From Acidobacteriota bacterium (lineage in GTDB: Bacteria > Acidobacteriota > Terriglobia > UBA7540): a DNA stretch of 64,000 bases. The stretch's first letter is position 1; the number at the start of each line of letters is the position of its first letter. The position numbers and the translations under genes were made by a program. The notes below the pieces were generated by a model that was not told the origin of the DNA, did not search any database, and saw only the letters and a program-made list of their open reading frames with translations. The stretch covers positions 62,001 to 126,000 of the forward strand of contig JAKCCV010000002.1 in NCBI GenBank assembly GCA_021838785.1. Direction: 5' to 3'. This document shows, piece after piece, positions 1-8,403 of this stretch.

Positions 1-1404
1 GCCGGATTCCCAGCGTAATAGGTGTCATTGGGAAACACAAGGGGAAGGCCGCTGTCCACCGAGTAAATCCACTGTCCCTGCCATCCGCCGAGGATAGCAT
101 CGATGGGTCCGTGCCAGTTCTTCCCAAACCGCCGGCCGCGTCCCACTGGGATCTGCCAGATTCCGGAGAAGACAAACCGTTGCGGCTGGTCGAGCGGAGA
201 AACGCTCCGCGTGAAATGCGTGTCCTCAGGGTTCAGCAGGATGTCATTCTCCATGAGCTTTGACCAAGTGTAGTCGGCCAGCAGCGAGAGGCCGCGGCTG
301 AAGCGTTTCCTCACCGTCAGTTCCAAAGCATCATAGTCGCTGGTCCCATCGAAGCGGAACGAATTGATGCCGGTGTACTGTGGGTAAGGAAGCAGAAGTT
401 GTCGGAGGGTGGTGTCGGAGCCGTTCAGACTCGACCCCGGCGCCAAATTATGGAAGGGATTGGGTTCGGTCGTTGAAAGGTCGTTAATCACGGTGTTGTT
501 GCGGGTTGGCTGAGTGGAGAGGTACTGTAATGGCAGAGCGTCCAGATTCGACGTCGCAGCCAGCAAGTCATAGCCGTGATTCCCCACATAAGCCGCGTCA
601 ACCAGCAAGTTCCCGCCGAACTGGTGCTGAACATCCAACTGCCACTCCTGCGTCATGCCGTTCTGCTGGTTCACAGGATAGTAAGTGACACTCTCTCCGA
701 GGGACGTCCTAAGGCCGAGGCTGGAGCCCGAGGGGGCGACAATGCCGGACGGAAACGGATTGGCAAGGTTGCCCACAAACGTGAGACCGTTGTTGTTGCT
801 CTCGTGCACGTCCGTGTTCTGAGTAAACCCAGGCTCGTTCAGTCCCCAGAAATTATGGGGAACCATGAACATTCCCCAGCCTCCACGAATGACCGTCTTG
901 CTGTTCAACTCATAGGCCACGCCGATGCGCGGCTCGAAGTTGTCGGCGTCGGCGTTGTAAATATTACGATGCTGCGCGCTGGTGAACGTCACCCCGCCAC
1001 GTGCGTCGAAATGACTGCAAGCCGGCGGCTCAATGACCCCTCCCGCCACAAAAGAGTCCGCCTCACAATTGGCCACTGCCTGCGCGGCGATGGGGTTTGT
1101 GTCCGTAAAGTTAAACCCGAGAGTGTTTTGGTTAAAGCGCTCGGTGACAGGGCCTTCGACCTCATACCGTAAGCCCAGGTTGACGGTCAGCTTCGGTTTC
1201 ACCGACCAGTTGTCCTGCACAAAAAAGGCATTGTAACGCAACTGATTGTTAAACGAACCGTTGACGGTCTCTTCCCCGCCCGTCGGCAGGCCAAGGAAAA
1301 GCGCGGCAATGCCCTGTCCGAATTCGGAGCCCGATGTATTGAAAGGCCCATTCGTATAGTTCGTTCCGAATTCGTAGCAGCCCTCGGCGCAACTGAGACT
1401 CGAG
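1..1404 (-). CDS. Oar-like TonB-dependent receptor, C-terminal part in shifted frame (partial)
   Basis: Reading the minus strand from about 1420 down to the window edge gives one uninterrupted frame without a stop. It contains typical barrel segments of Oar-like receptors: FVQDNWSVKPKLTVNLGLRY, a Y-x-P-V-N-Q-Q-N-G-M-T-Q-E-W-Q stretch, VDAAYVGNHGYDLLA, and SRGLSLLADYTWSKLMEND. It is the natural continuation of the 606-residue piece at 1405-3225, but lies one frame away because of an apparent extra base in the C4 run at 1408-1411. It has no start codon or ribosome site of its own, so it would be made only by frameshifting or if the extra base is a sequencing error. The real C-terminus lies beyond position 1. 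It would sit in the outer membrane; the ligand is unknown. Confidence 0.8.
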
Positions 1405-3225
1405 CTACCCCAGCCGATAGACGCGAAAATCGTATCCGAATTGGAGCGTCTGGCGGCCGATGGTCTTCATCAATGTCGGGTCAAAACTGTAAACCGTAGT
1501 GCGCTGGAAGTCGGGCCCCTGGACGTTCGGCATGTCCTCGAGGTTGTCCACCTCGAGGTACGGCAGGAAGTTTCCGCCTTGAAAGAGGCCAATCGCGGAA
1601 GCCGGGAAGCCCAGGCTCTGTGGCGTAATCGTCCCCGCTGTAGGCTCAAAATGAGTCTCAACCCGGGTTGAGAAACCGAGCCGGGCATCGAGGACTGTGG
1701 AGGGCGAGAGCTCATATGTCTGCTCATAGCCTGCTCCGTTAACAGGCCGCGTGAGGCCTTTGGCAGCCGGTAATTGCCCATTCACCACCCCCGCCCACTC
1801 ATCTTCCACCTGCCGCCGCATCTCACGGTACCAATTAAAGGTGATTCTGTCCTTAGTGCTGATCACCTCGTCAACACGGGCCATTTCCAGATTGTAGTGA
1901 TCCGTGGTCGTCTGGGGGCTGTAATAGTTGTTTTCACAAAACTTATTTGCGCACGGTAGATTTTGCTTTGGATATACGTTTAGAAGGTTCTGACCGATCT
2001 GCGAGGCCGCCCTGTCTTCCGCGGTGGGCAGATCTGCCGCGGTGATGATATTGCCAGCGAAGGGCGTCCGCTCGATTAGGCCGTTTGTCGCTACGGCGCT
2101 GTAAGGGTTGTAGATTTTGACCCCAGCCGCCAGAAGGGCAGAAAAGTCCCCTTGGCGCTCCGCGGCCGTCGGCGTGGTGAAAAGCCCGGGGCTTGGGGCC
2201 GACATGCCAAAACCCTGGCCCGCGAAGAAAAAGAAGGTCTTGTTCTTGCCGTTGTAGATTCTCGGGATAACGACGGGCCCGCCGATCGATCCCCCGTAGC
2301 GGTTGTAATGAAGAGGGGCCTTCGCCTGGCCCGAGGCATCCTCAAAAAAATTGTGGGCAAACAGTGCAGTATTTCGGTCAAACTCATAGATGTCGCCGTG
2401 CAGCTTGTCGGTGCCGCCTTTTAAGACCACATTCATCGTTCCGCCCGCCGAGTGGCCATATTCCGCGCTAAACGGGCTTGTCGTGAGTTGAAACTCCTGA
2501 ACGGCGTCTGTGGGAGGGACGAAAGCCGGGAAGTTCCCATTGCTTCCGTTCGTATCTTCCGCCACGTGCTCCATGCCATGCTTTGTGCCATGGATTTGGG
2601 CGGGTTCCACGTTACCGGTTGACACCCCCTCTGGGATGCCGTCTAACGTAAACTGGCTCATGCCGGGTGCTCCGTTGATCCGAATCGAAGATGTCGCATC
2701 CTGGTCAATCAGCCGCTCGAATTGCCGGTCCCCGTAATAGACAACACCGGGGGAGAGCCGGGCAAAGGCGTACGGGTTGCCGTCCGCCTGCGGCAGCGAC
2801 GTGATGCTGCGTTCCGAGATGGTCTGCCCAGAGGTGACGGACGCCGTGTTCAAAAGGGACCCCCGCGAAGAAACTGTCACTGTCTGGTGAACCGCCCCGA
2901 CTTTCAGCGCAAAGTTCAGCTTCAACCGTTCCGCCACGGTGAGCGTGATTCCACGCCGCACCAGCGTCCGGAACCCCTTCGCCTGCACGGTGATTTCATA
3001 GGGGCCTGGATTGAGATAGGGAATAACGTAAAGTCCCGCGCTATTCGTCACCCCTGGCGACTTTGTGTTGGTGCTGGTGTTCGTTACGGTTACCCGCGCG
3101 CCGGGGACAGCTGCCCCCGAAGGGTCAGTCACAGTCCCGGTGACTGTGGCGAGAAATCCCTGTGCGCACAATGTGCCGCTTACCAAGGTCAGTAAAAGAA
3201 CAAGTAAAAACAGCTTCTGCCCCAT
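1405..3225 (-). CDS. Oar-like TonB-dependent receptor, N-terminal part, frameshifted
   Basis: The product as read is 606 residues. A signal peptide (MGQKLFLLVLLLTLVSGTLCAQ) is followed by a carboxypeptidase-regulatory-like domain (about residues 25-105, VTGTVTDPSGAAVPGARVTV), a plug domain (about 115-280, ending near the FSAEYGHSAGGTMNVVLKGG segment) and the first part of the barrel. The start at 3225 is chosen because a strong ribosome site (GGAGGAGG) lies just upstream and the signal peptide begins there; a GTG-type start at 3306 would only add a non-signal extension. The frame ends at a TAG right after GYDFRVYRLG, in the middle of the barrel, while the barrel continues in the next frame toward position 1. 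Removing one C from the run at 1408-1411 restores a single frame. In acidobacteria such proteins are abundant and are thought to import or bind large substrates, but nothing here identifies the ligand. Confidence 0.85.
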   Translation of the reverse strand: MGQKLFLLVLLLTLVSGTLCAQGFLATVTGTVTDPSGAAVPGARVTVTNTSTNTKSPGVTNSAGLYVIPYLNPGPYEITVQAKGFRTLVRRGITLTVAERLKLNFALKVGAVHQTVTVSSRGSLLNTASVTSGQTISERSITSLPQADGNPYAFARLSPGVVYYGDRQFERLIDQDATSSIRINGAPGMSQFTLDGIPEGVSTGNVEPAQIHGTKHGMEHVAEDTNGSNGNFPAFVPPTDAVQEFQLTTSPFSAEYGHSAGGTMNVVLKGGTDKLHGDIYEFDRNTALFAHNFFEDASGQAKAPLHYNRYGGSIGGPVVIPRIYNGKNKTFFFFAGQGFGMSAPSPGLFTTPTAAERQGDFSALLAAGVKIYNPYSAVATNGLIERTPFAGNIITAADLPTAEDRAASQIGQNLLNVYPKQNLPCANKFCENNYYSPQTTTDHYNLEMARVDEVISTKDRITFNWYREMRRQVEDEWAGVVNGQLPAAKGLTRPVNGAGYEQTYELSPSTVLDARLGFSTRVETHFEPTAGTITPQSLGFPASAIGLFQGGNFLPYLEVDNLEDMPNVQGPDFQRTTVYSFDPTLMKTIGRQTLQFGYDFRVYRLG

Positions 3226-3793
3226 CTTTCCTCCTCCATCAAGTCGTTTCGTGGCTGACCCCTCCGGGCCGACCCGCGGGCTTTGCAAGGTTCGGGAACT
3301 CGTCACCCTCCCTTGGCTCGCAGGGCCTACATCCCAGTGTGCATTCTGCAGCGCCGGCCAAAGCCGTTGCTACAACCCTCTGACGCACATCCCGACGCAA
3401 CTTGCGGATTCAGTTCCGCATGTTTAGTGCTGATCCGCGGAGAACGTAGCACGCTAACATTCTCAAGTCAGGTAAACTTTGCAGCGTTTACAGAAAACTT
3501 CTCTCAGAGTGGGCGCAACGGGTATTGAGCCAGCTCCCCCTGCACGCTCAGCGCAAATCTCGGTGTTACTGCGGCACATAGGTCCTGCCCAGAGGGTCGC
3601 TGCTTTAAAAATTAGCTGCCAGCCGCCCAATGCAACATTAAACGTGGGCATTACGATACCCGGAGATCAGCCTATTGCTTTCTGGATTGAATGAAAAGTC
3701 GACATGGAAACTTGCTGACTGTGAAAAAGATTCACTGTAAATTGATTGCTTTACAAACACGATAAGGTGTGTTAGGCTGCTGGCCAGGTAGTC
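3226..3793. other. intergenic region between receptor and LacI-type gene
   Basis: About 570 bases without a convincing gene. It holds the ribosome site of the receptor gene (minus strand), a stretch at about 3505-3545 that on the minus strand resembles the T-arm and acceptor end of a tRNA but does not fold into a full tRNA, a perfect 5-bp inverted repeat GTGAA-5-TTCAC at 3721-3735, and the promoter of the LacI-family gene. The short reading frames here have no recognisable product. Confidence 0.6.
3750..3778 (+). promoter_or_regulatory. predicted promoter of the LacI-family gene
   Basis: TTTACA at 3750-3755 and TAGGCT at 3773-3778 are separated by exactly 17 bases and lie 16 bases ahead of the ATG at 3794. 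An inverted repeat (GTGAA, five bases, TTCAC) at 3721-3735 sits directly upstream of the -35 element and could be an operator, possibly for autoregulation. It is not the classic LacI-family palindrome with a central CG, so this is only a suggestion. Confidence 0.45.
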
Positions 3794-4903
3794 ATGCGTA
3801 AGACCGCGAAACGGCAGAAAATTACTCTAGTCGAAATCGCCAAGCTTGCAGGCGTCAGCGTGGCGACTGCCTCCCGCGTGGCGCGGGGTCAGAGCGGCGT
3901 GCGCCTTGAACTGCGGCAGCGCGTCCTGGATGCTGCTTCCCGGTTGCGTGTGAATCTGGGGGATAGGAATGGTTCGCGGATCGTTGCGTTCTTGCTGTGC
4001 AACCGCGAGGTGTTGCATCCGTTCCACTCGTCGGTTTTGGTCGGCTCAGAGGCCTTTTGCGCGACTCAGGATTACGGTCTGCTCTTCCTTCCCTTGCAAT
4101 ATGCGCCAAGCGCCCCGTGGCGGAGCTTGCATATCCCCGCGATCCTGGGGCGGCGCGACATTATTCGCGGGGTCATTGCCGCGGGCACAACTTCACAGAA
4201 CCTCTTGGACCTTTTGGCTGAGTCCGGCACCCCATTTGTCGTTCTTGGCAACAACTTCATCGGCCCTCCAGCGGAGGGACAATACAATACCGTCTATTTT
4301 GACGATATCGGAGGCGCCCATGAAGCCACCCGCTATTTACAATCCTTGGGTCATCGCGACATTTGGTATGTGGGAAACTATCGCTTGCCATGGTTCGCCC
4401 GACGTGAAAAAGGATATCGCCAAGCCATGACGGAGGCAGGGCTGCCATCCCACGCTCTTGACGTAGATTCCGACGATCCGGAGGACCTGGGCTACGTCGC
4501 CGCGAAGTCAGTGTTGAAAAAGGGAGAATCTGCGTCCGCCTTTCTCGCTGGGGATGACGCTGTGGCTCGTGGTGTGTACAAGGCTCTACAAGAATCTGGG
4601 ATTCGCGTTCACGAGGATGTTAGCGTAGTTGGCTTCAACGATACGCTGGAGGCCAGGGCATTGACGCCTCCTCTCACCACGGTGCGCGTCTTCACGGAGC
4701 TGCTCGGCAGAAAGATGGCGGAACTTCTCGTCAGGCAAATTGTGGAGCCCGCCACATCACCCGAGACCTTAACGATTCCAACGCAACTGGTCAAGCGCGA
4801 ATCCTGCCGGCATTTTACCGCGGCGATGCCGCGCGGCGGCGAGCGCGCTGCCGAAGGGCCTTCTGAGACGGAAAGCTCTCGGGAAGCTGGGGACGATAAC
4901 TAG
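3794..4903 (+). CDS. LacI family transcriptional regulator
   Basis: The protein is 369 residues, slightly longer than usual for the family. An N-terminal helix-turn-helix of the LacI type (about residues 10-55, ITLVEIAKLAGVSVATASRV) is followed by a periplasmic-binding-protein-like sensor domain (about 60-340), with typical family segments such as YNTVYFDDIGGAHEATRYL and DVSVVGFNDTLEARALTPPL. The last 25 residues are a Glu/Arg-rich tail. LacI regulators normally bind a sugar or sugar derivative and release or gain DNA binding. The genes immediately downstream (aldolase-family remnant, SDR) are the obvious candidates for control and suggest a sugar-acid ligand, but the inducer cannot be read from the sequence. 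The gap to the next gene is only 19 bases. Confidence 0.93.
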   Translation: MRKTAKRQKITLVEIAKLAGVSVATASRVARGQSGVRLELRQRVLDAASRLRVNLGDRNGSRIVAFLLCNREVLHPFHSSVLVGSEAFCATQDYGLLFLPLQYAPSAPWRSLHIPAILGRRDIIRGVIAAGTTSQNLLDLLAESGTPFVVLGNNFIGPPAEGQYNTVYFDDIGGAHEATRYLQSLGHRDIWYVGNYRLPWFARREKGYRQAMTEAGLPSHALDVDSDDPEDLGYVAAKSVLKKGESASAFLAGDDAVARGVYKALQESGIRVHEDVSVVGFNDTLEARALTPPLTTVRVFTELLGRKMAELLVRQIVEPATSPETLTIPTQLVKRESCRHFTAAMPRGGERAAEGPSETESSREAGDDN

Positions 4904-4922
4904 GGCCGAGAAAGGAGCAACG

Positions 4923-5634
4923 TTGAAATTAGATCCGCGACAATTTCTGCAACCGATGGAGGCCTCTGCCGCTGCGTTGATGGTGTCCGGAAACGTCTCA
5001 GGATGGAGTTCCCCAACGTCAAAGGCGCGCGCGCAGGCCCGGGGCAGCTCTAAACTCCGACGCCGTTCTGGGGCACTATTCCGAGTTGGCGCGCACGGTG
5101 GACATCGAGATTATCGTTCAGGATTACCCTCCGGCATGTGGGTTTACGATGGAGCCGGCAGCTTTGGCCCGAATCGCGCGGGAGATTCCTTCCGCCCGGA
5201 CGATCAAACTTGAAGATCCTCCTACGCCGCTCAAAACCGCGCAGATCCTCAAGGCTGCCCAAGGGTTGGAGATTCGCATCCTGGCGGGATTGGGTGGCGT
5301 CTATCTTCTTGAAGAGTTGCTCGCCGGCGCTTCCGGCGTCATGACAGGTTTTGCTTATCCGGAAATGCTGGTCGAGGTTGTCCGGCTGTTTTCATCGGGG
5401 GCGACAGACCGCGCGGCCAATACCTTTTATCGCTATGTTCCGCTGATGCGCTTTGAGTTCCAGCAAGGTATCGGCACCGCCTTGCGAAAGGAGATCTTGC
5501 GTCGGCGGGGCGCCCTGGCGGAAGCAACGATACGGGCCCCCGGAGGGGTGCCTGACGCCGCCACCTGTCGCGCCCTCGATATCCTCCTTCAATGGATGCG
5601 GGACGAGCAGGAGGTGAAATGGATCTCGGTCTAG
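4923..5634 (+). pseudogene. dihydrodipicolinate synthase / N-acetylneuraminate lyase family gene, decayed N-terminus
   Basis: A good ribosome site (AAAGGAG) and a TTG at 4923 begin a typical family start (MKLDPRQF), but this frame then reads nonsense. From about 5062, one frame away, the family sequence resumes (GHYSELARTVDIEIIVQDYP) and runs to the stop at 5634. Compared with the usual length of about 300 residues, roughly 80-100 N-terminal residues including the conserved G-T/S-T-G-E loop are missing. The Schiff-base lysine region (ARTIKLEDPPTPLKT) and the preceding catalytic-tyrosine region (VQDYPP) are still present. The resumed frame has no ATG, only a TTG at 5086. Intact relatives cleave or condense 2-keto acids in sugar-acid or amino-sugar catabolism. 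The gene overlaps the SDR start by 16 bases, so the original operon structure is still visible. Confidence 0.75.
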
Positions 5635-6410
5635 ACAACAAAGTCGCTATGATTGCCGGTGCCAGCCGGGGTCTTGGCCTGGCCATTGCGGAGGCGCTGG
5701 TGGGAGAGGGGGCGTGGGTTTCAATCGCTTCACGTCAGGAGAACGCTGTCGCTGAGGCGGCGCGAGGGTTGGGGCAGAAGACTCCCGCCAGGGTCATCGG
5801 CATGACCGCGGATGTGCGGTCGGCCGCGGACATCGAGCATTGGCACCAGAGGACCGTCGAACAGTTCGGCGGTGTAGATCTTCTGGTCACCAACTCCGGT
5901 GGGCCGCCGCCGGGAAGCTTTCAATCTCTTGATGACGCGAGCTGGCAAAAGGCTTTTGAGCTTCTCGTGCTGAGCGCGATTCGCATGGTGAGAACCGTGC
6001 TGCCCTCGATGCGGGCCAGGGGAGGCGGCAGCATCCTCTTGCTGACCTCCTCGGCCGTCAAGGAGCCGATTCCCAATCTGATGCTGTCGAGCGCCTTGAG
6101 AGCCTCTGTGGCGTCCCTGGCCAAAGCGCTGGCGATGGAGTTGGCTTCCGAAGGAATCCGTGTCAACCAGCTTATTCCCGGGCGCATTGCGACCGACCGG
6201 CTTCGCGAACTCGATGAGGTCAAGGCGCGTCGCGCCGGAATCAGTTTGCAGGACCAGATGAAGCGGTCGGCGGAATCCATTCCGCTTCAACGCTACGGGA
6301 CGCCGGAGGAGGTCGGGCGGGCCGCGGCTTTTCTGCTCTCGCCGGCCGCCGGCTACATCACCGGCGCCACGCTTCAGGTGGATGGATGGCTACTCCGCTC
6401 GGTGTTGTAA
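5619..6410 (+). CDS. atypical short-chain dehydrogenase/reductase (SDR)
   Basis: The protein is 263 residues when started at the ATG at 5619, which has an AGGAGG site directly upstream; an ATG at 5592 would only lengthen it into the preceding frame. The Rossmann motif is present (GASRGLGLAIAEAL) and the family core is clear: the NSGG segment, a LLLTSS strand with the catalytic serine, and RVNQLIPGRIATDR. However, where classical SDRs carry Y-x-x-x-K this protein reads S-S-A-L-R, so both the catalytic tyrosine and lysine are replaced. This matches the ketoacyl-reductase-like SDR subgroup described as lacking the standard tetrad. Oxidoreductase activity is therefore uncertain. It is translationally coupled to the decayed aldolase gene and likely belongs to the LacI-controlled unit. 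Confidence 0.88.
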   Translation: MDLGLDNKVAMIAGASRGLGLAIAEALVGEGAWVSIASRQENAVAEAARGLGQKTPARVIGMTADVRSAADIEHWHQRTVEQFGGVDLLVTNSGGPPPGSFQSLDDASWQKAFELLVLSAIRMVRTVLPSMRARGGGSILLLTSSAVKEPIPNLMLSSALRASVASLAKALAMELASEGIRVNQLIPGRIATDRLRELDEVKARRAGISLQDQMKRSAESIPLQRYGTPEEVGRAAAFLLSPAAGYITGATLQVDGWLLRSVL

Positions 6411-6686
6411 CCGGGCGCTTCACATGGGCTTCCGATGGCGAAGGATTTGAACCGAAAGTTCCAGCCGCAGGCGGCGTCGAAATCGAGATGAGGCTCTGGC
6501 GCGGCTGGGAGCAATCGCAAGAGCTACGCATCGGATGTGCTTTCACGATTTCAGCGAATGTGAAAGGCGCTTGAACGCATCCTTGACAAAGACGGTAGCG
6601 AGTGCTTTGATTCAGCTTTTTATTTCACGGGTCGGTGGAACGGGAGTTGCCTGATTCTGGATTAACTCAAAGCTTGGAGGGATTCA

Positions 6687-8339
6687 GTGAAAATCATCAT
6701 CAAGACCATTAAGCAGTGTCCCCGAGGGGATTCTCTTGACGAGAAGGGGCAAGGTGCGTTCCGGCTGAAAATTGTAGGGGTATGGTTATTGATTCTCTTC
6801 ATAGGTCTCGCCGTCCGCGCCAGGGCTGGCAACTGGTTGACTTTTGGCCATGACCCACAACGAACCGGCTGGGCGCGCGGCGAGGACACCTTAAGCGTGA
6901 AAAATGTCAGCCATCTGGAGTTAAAGTGGAAGGTGCAACTCAAAAACCAGCCGTTATCCCTAACCGCATTGACGGCCCCGCTTGTGGCCACCCACGTCAC
7001 GACGCCTCAAGGAGTCAAGACTCTTGTTTATGTGGCGGGTAGCTCCGACCACGTCTTTGCCCTCGACGCCAACACGGGAAAGCTGGTCTGGAGCGTAACC
7101 TTTCATAGTCCCGTCGTGCCGAAGAACCCCGGCATGTGGCTTTGCCCCAATAATCTCAACGCCACGCCAACGATTGACCGGCGGGCAGGGCTAATCTACG
7201 TGCTGGGGGCCGATGGAAGATTGTACGGACTTGGTCTCGGAACGGGACGCATCAAATTTGGCCCCATTCAATTCGTTCCTCCCTATACGAAGGACTGGAG
7301 TTTGAATCTGGTGCATGGAATCATCTACACGTCGGTTTCACAAGACTGCTCCGAAACTCAGTCGGGGATATACGCCATGGACGTGCGCCATCCGATGCGG
7401 CCCGTCATTCGCGATCTTTTGGTGGCTAAGCGGGGCGGCGCCGGCATCTGGGGGCGCGGAGGCGTAACCGCCGGTGAAGGAACACGAATCTACGCCGCGA
7501 CGGGCGACGGCCCCAACGATCCGGCGGTCGGGGAATATGGCAGCAGCGTGATTGCCGTCAAGATACCGAAACTGAAGGTCGTGGACTACTACAGCCCCAA
7601 TGACTATGAGCTTCTCACCCGCTACGACCTCGACGTGGGAGCTTCCAGTCCCGCTTGGTTCGCGCACGGCAAGTATCATTTGCTGGCGGCCGGCGGCAAA
7701 GGCGGAACGCTCTATCTATTGAACGCGGACCGTTTGGGCAGCGGGGACCATCAAACGCCACTCGAGACGCTGCGCCTGGCCAACGACGAGCGCGCTTACG
7801 AAGAGAATGGCATTTGGGGGGGATTCGCAACCTGGCGCGATGCTCAAGGGGAAACTTGGCTCTATGTTCCCGTGTGGGGGCCGATTTCCAAAAACGCTCC
7901 CAAGTTTCCTCTGGCTCACGGCCCGGCGCCCGACGGGTGCCTCATGGCCTTTCGGGTGGGCGCCAACGTTCGCACGCATCGCCCCGAGCTGGTGCCGGCC
8001 TGGGTTTCGCGGGATTTCAATCGGCCAGAGCCGCCCGTGGTAGCAAACGGGGTTGTCTTTGGACTTTCAACCGGCGAGAATCCTCAACAAACCCAAGGCG
8101 CGGCGGTGGTGGCCAAGCCCGGGCACTATGGCAATCGCATCCTGACCAATCAAGAGCGAATGGCCAACACTCGCCATGCGGTTCTCTACGCGCTCGATGC
8201 GCGCACGGGCAAGGTGCTCTATAACAGTGGAGACACGATGACGAGTTGGGTGCATTTCAGCGGTTTGGCGGTGGCGAACGGCCGCGTCTATGCAGTGGAC
8301 CATGATTCGCAGGTCTATTGCTTTGGGCTGAAGAAGTGA
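6687..8339 (+). CDS. PQQ-binding-like beta-propeller repeat protein, exported
   Basis: The protein is 550 residues, starting with GTG at 6687 behind a GGAGGG ribosome site. An N-terminal hydrophobic segment (about residues 30-50) with a likely signal cleavage after ARAG is followed by repeated propeller blades: VYVAGSSDHVFALDANTGKL, LIYVLGADGRLYGLGLGTGR, YHLLAAGGKGGTLYLLNADR, AVLYALDARTGKVLYNSGDT. The opening W-x-x-F-G-H-D-x-Q-R-T-G is typical of PQQ-like and BamB-like propellers in acidobacteria and planctomycetes. A quinoprotein dehydrogenase function cannot be claimed because no clear PQQ or calcium ligands were identified. It probably acts in the periplasm. It lies downstream of the SDR by 276 bases and need not be co-transcribed. 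Confidence 0.88.
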   Translation: MKIIIKTIKQCPRGDSLDEKGQGAFRLKIVGVWLLILFIGLAVRARAGNWLTFGHDPQRTGWARGEDTLSVKNVSHLELKWKVQLKNQPLSLTALTAPLVATHVTTPQGVKTLVYVAGSSDHVFALDANTGKLVWSVTFHSPVVPKNPGMWLCPNNLNATPTIDRRAGLIYVLGADGRLYGLGLGTGRIKFGPIQFVPPYTKDWSLNLVHGIIYTSVSQDCSETQSGIYAMDVRHPMRPVIRDLLVAKRGGAGIWGRGGVTAGEGTRIYAATGDGPNDPAVGEYGSSVIAVKIPKLKVVDYYSPNDYELLTRYDLDVGASSPAWFAHGKYHLLAAGGKGGTLYLLNADRLGSGDHQTPLETLRLANDERAYEENGIWGGFATWRDAQGETWLYVPVWGPISKNAPKFPLAHGPAPDGCLMAFRVGANVRTHRPELVPAWVSRDFNRPEPPVVANGVVFGLSTGENPQQTQGAAVVAKPGHYGNRILTNQERMANTRHAVLYALDARTGKVLYNSGDTMTSWVHFSGLAVANGRVYAVDHDSQVYCFGLKK

Positions 8340-8403
8340 TCCCTACATCGCCCCGAGGGCGGCGCTCAAACTCGCGGTTGAGTCATAGCGACAGGGCCGG
8401 GAT

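Noticed and set aside
3479-3694. 71-codon plus-strand frame with GATGIEPA
   Set aside because: It is a typical spurious peptide from the antisense of a tRNA 3' end; here the tRNA itself is not complete.
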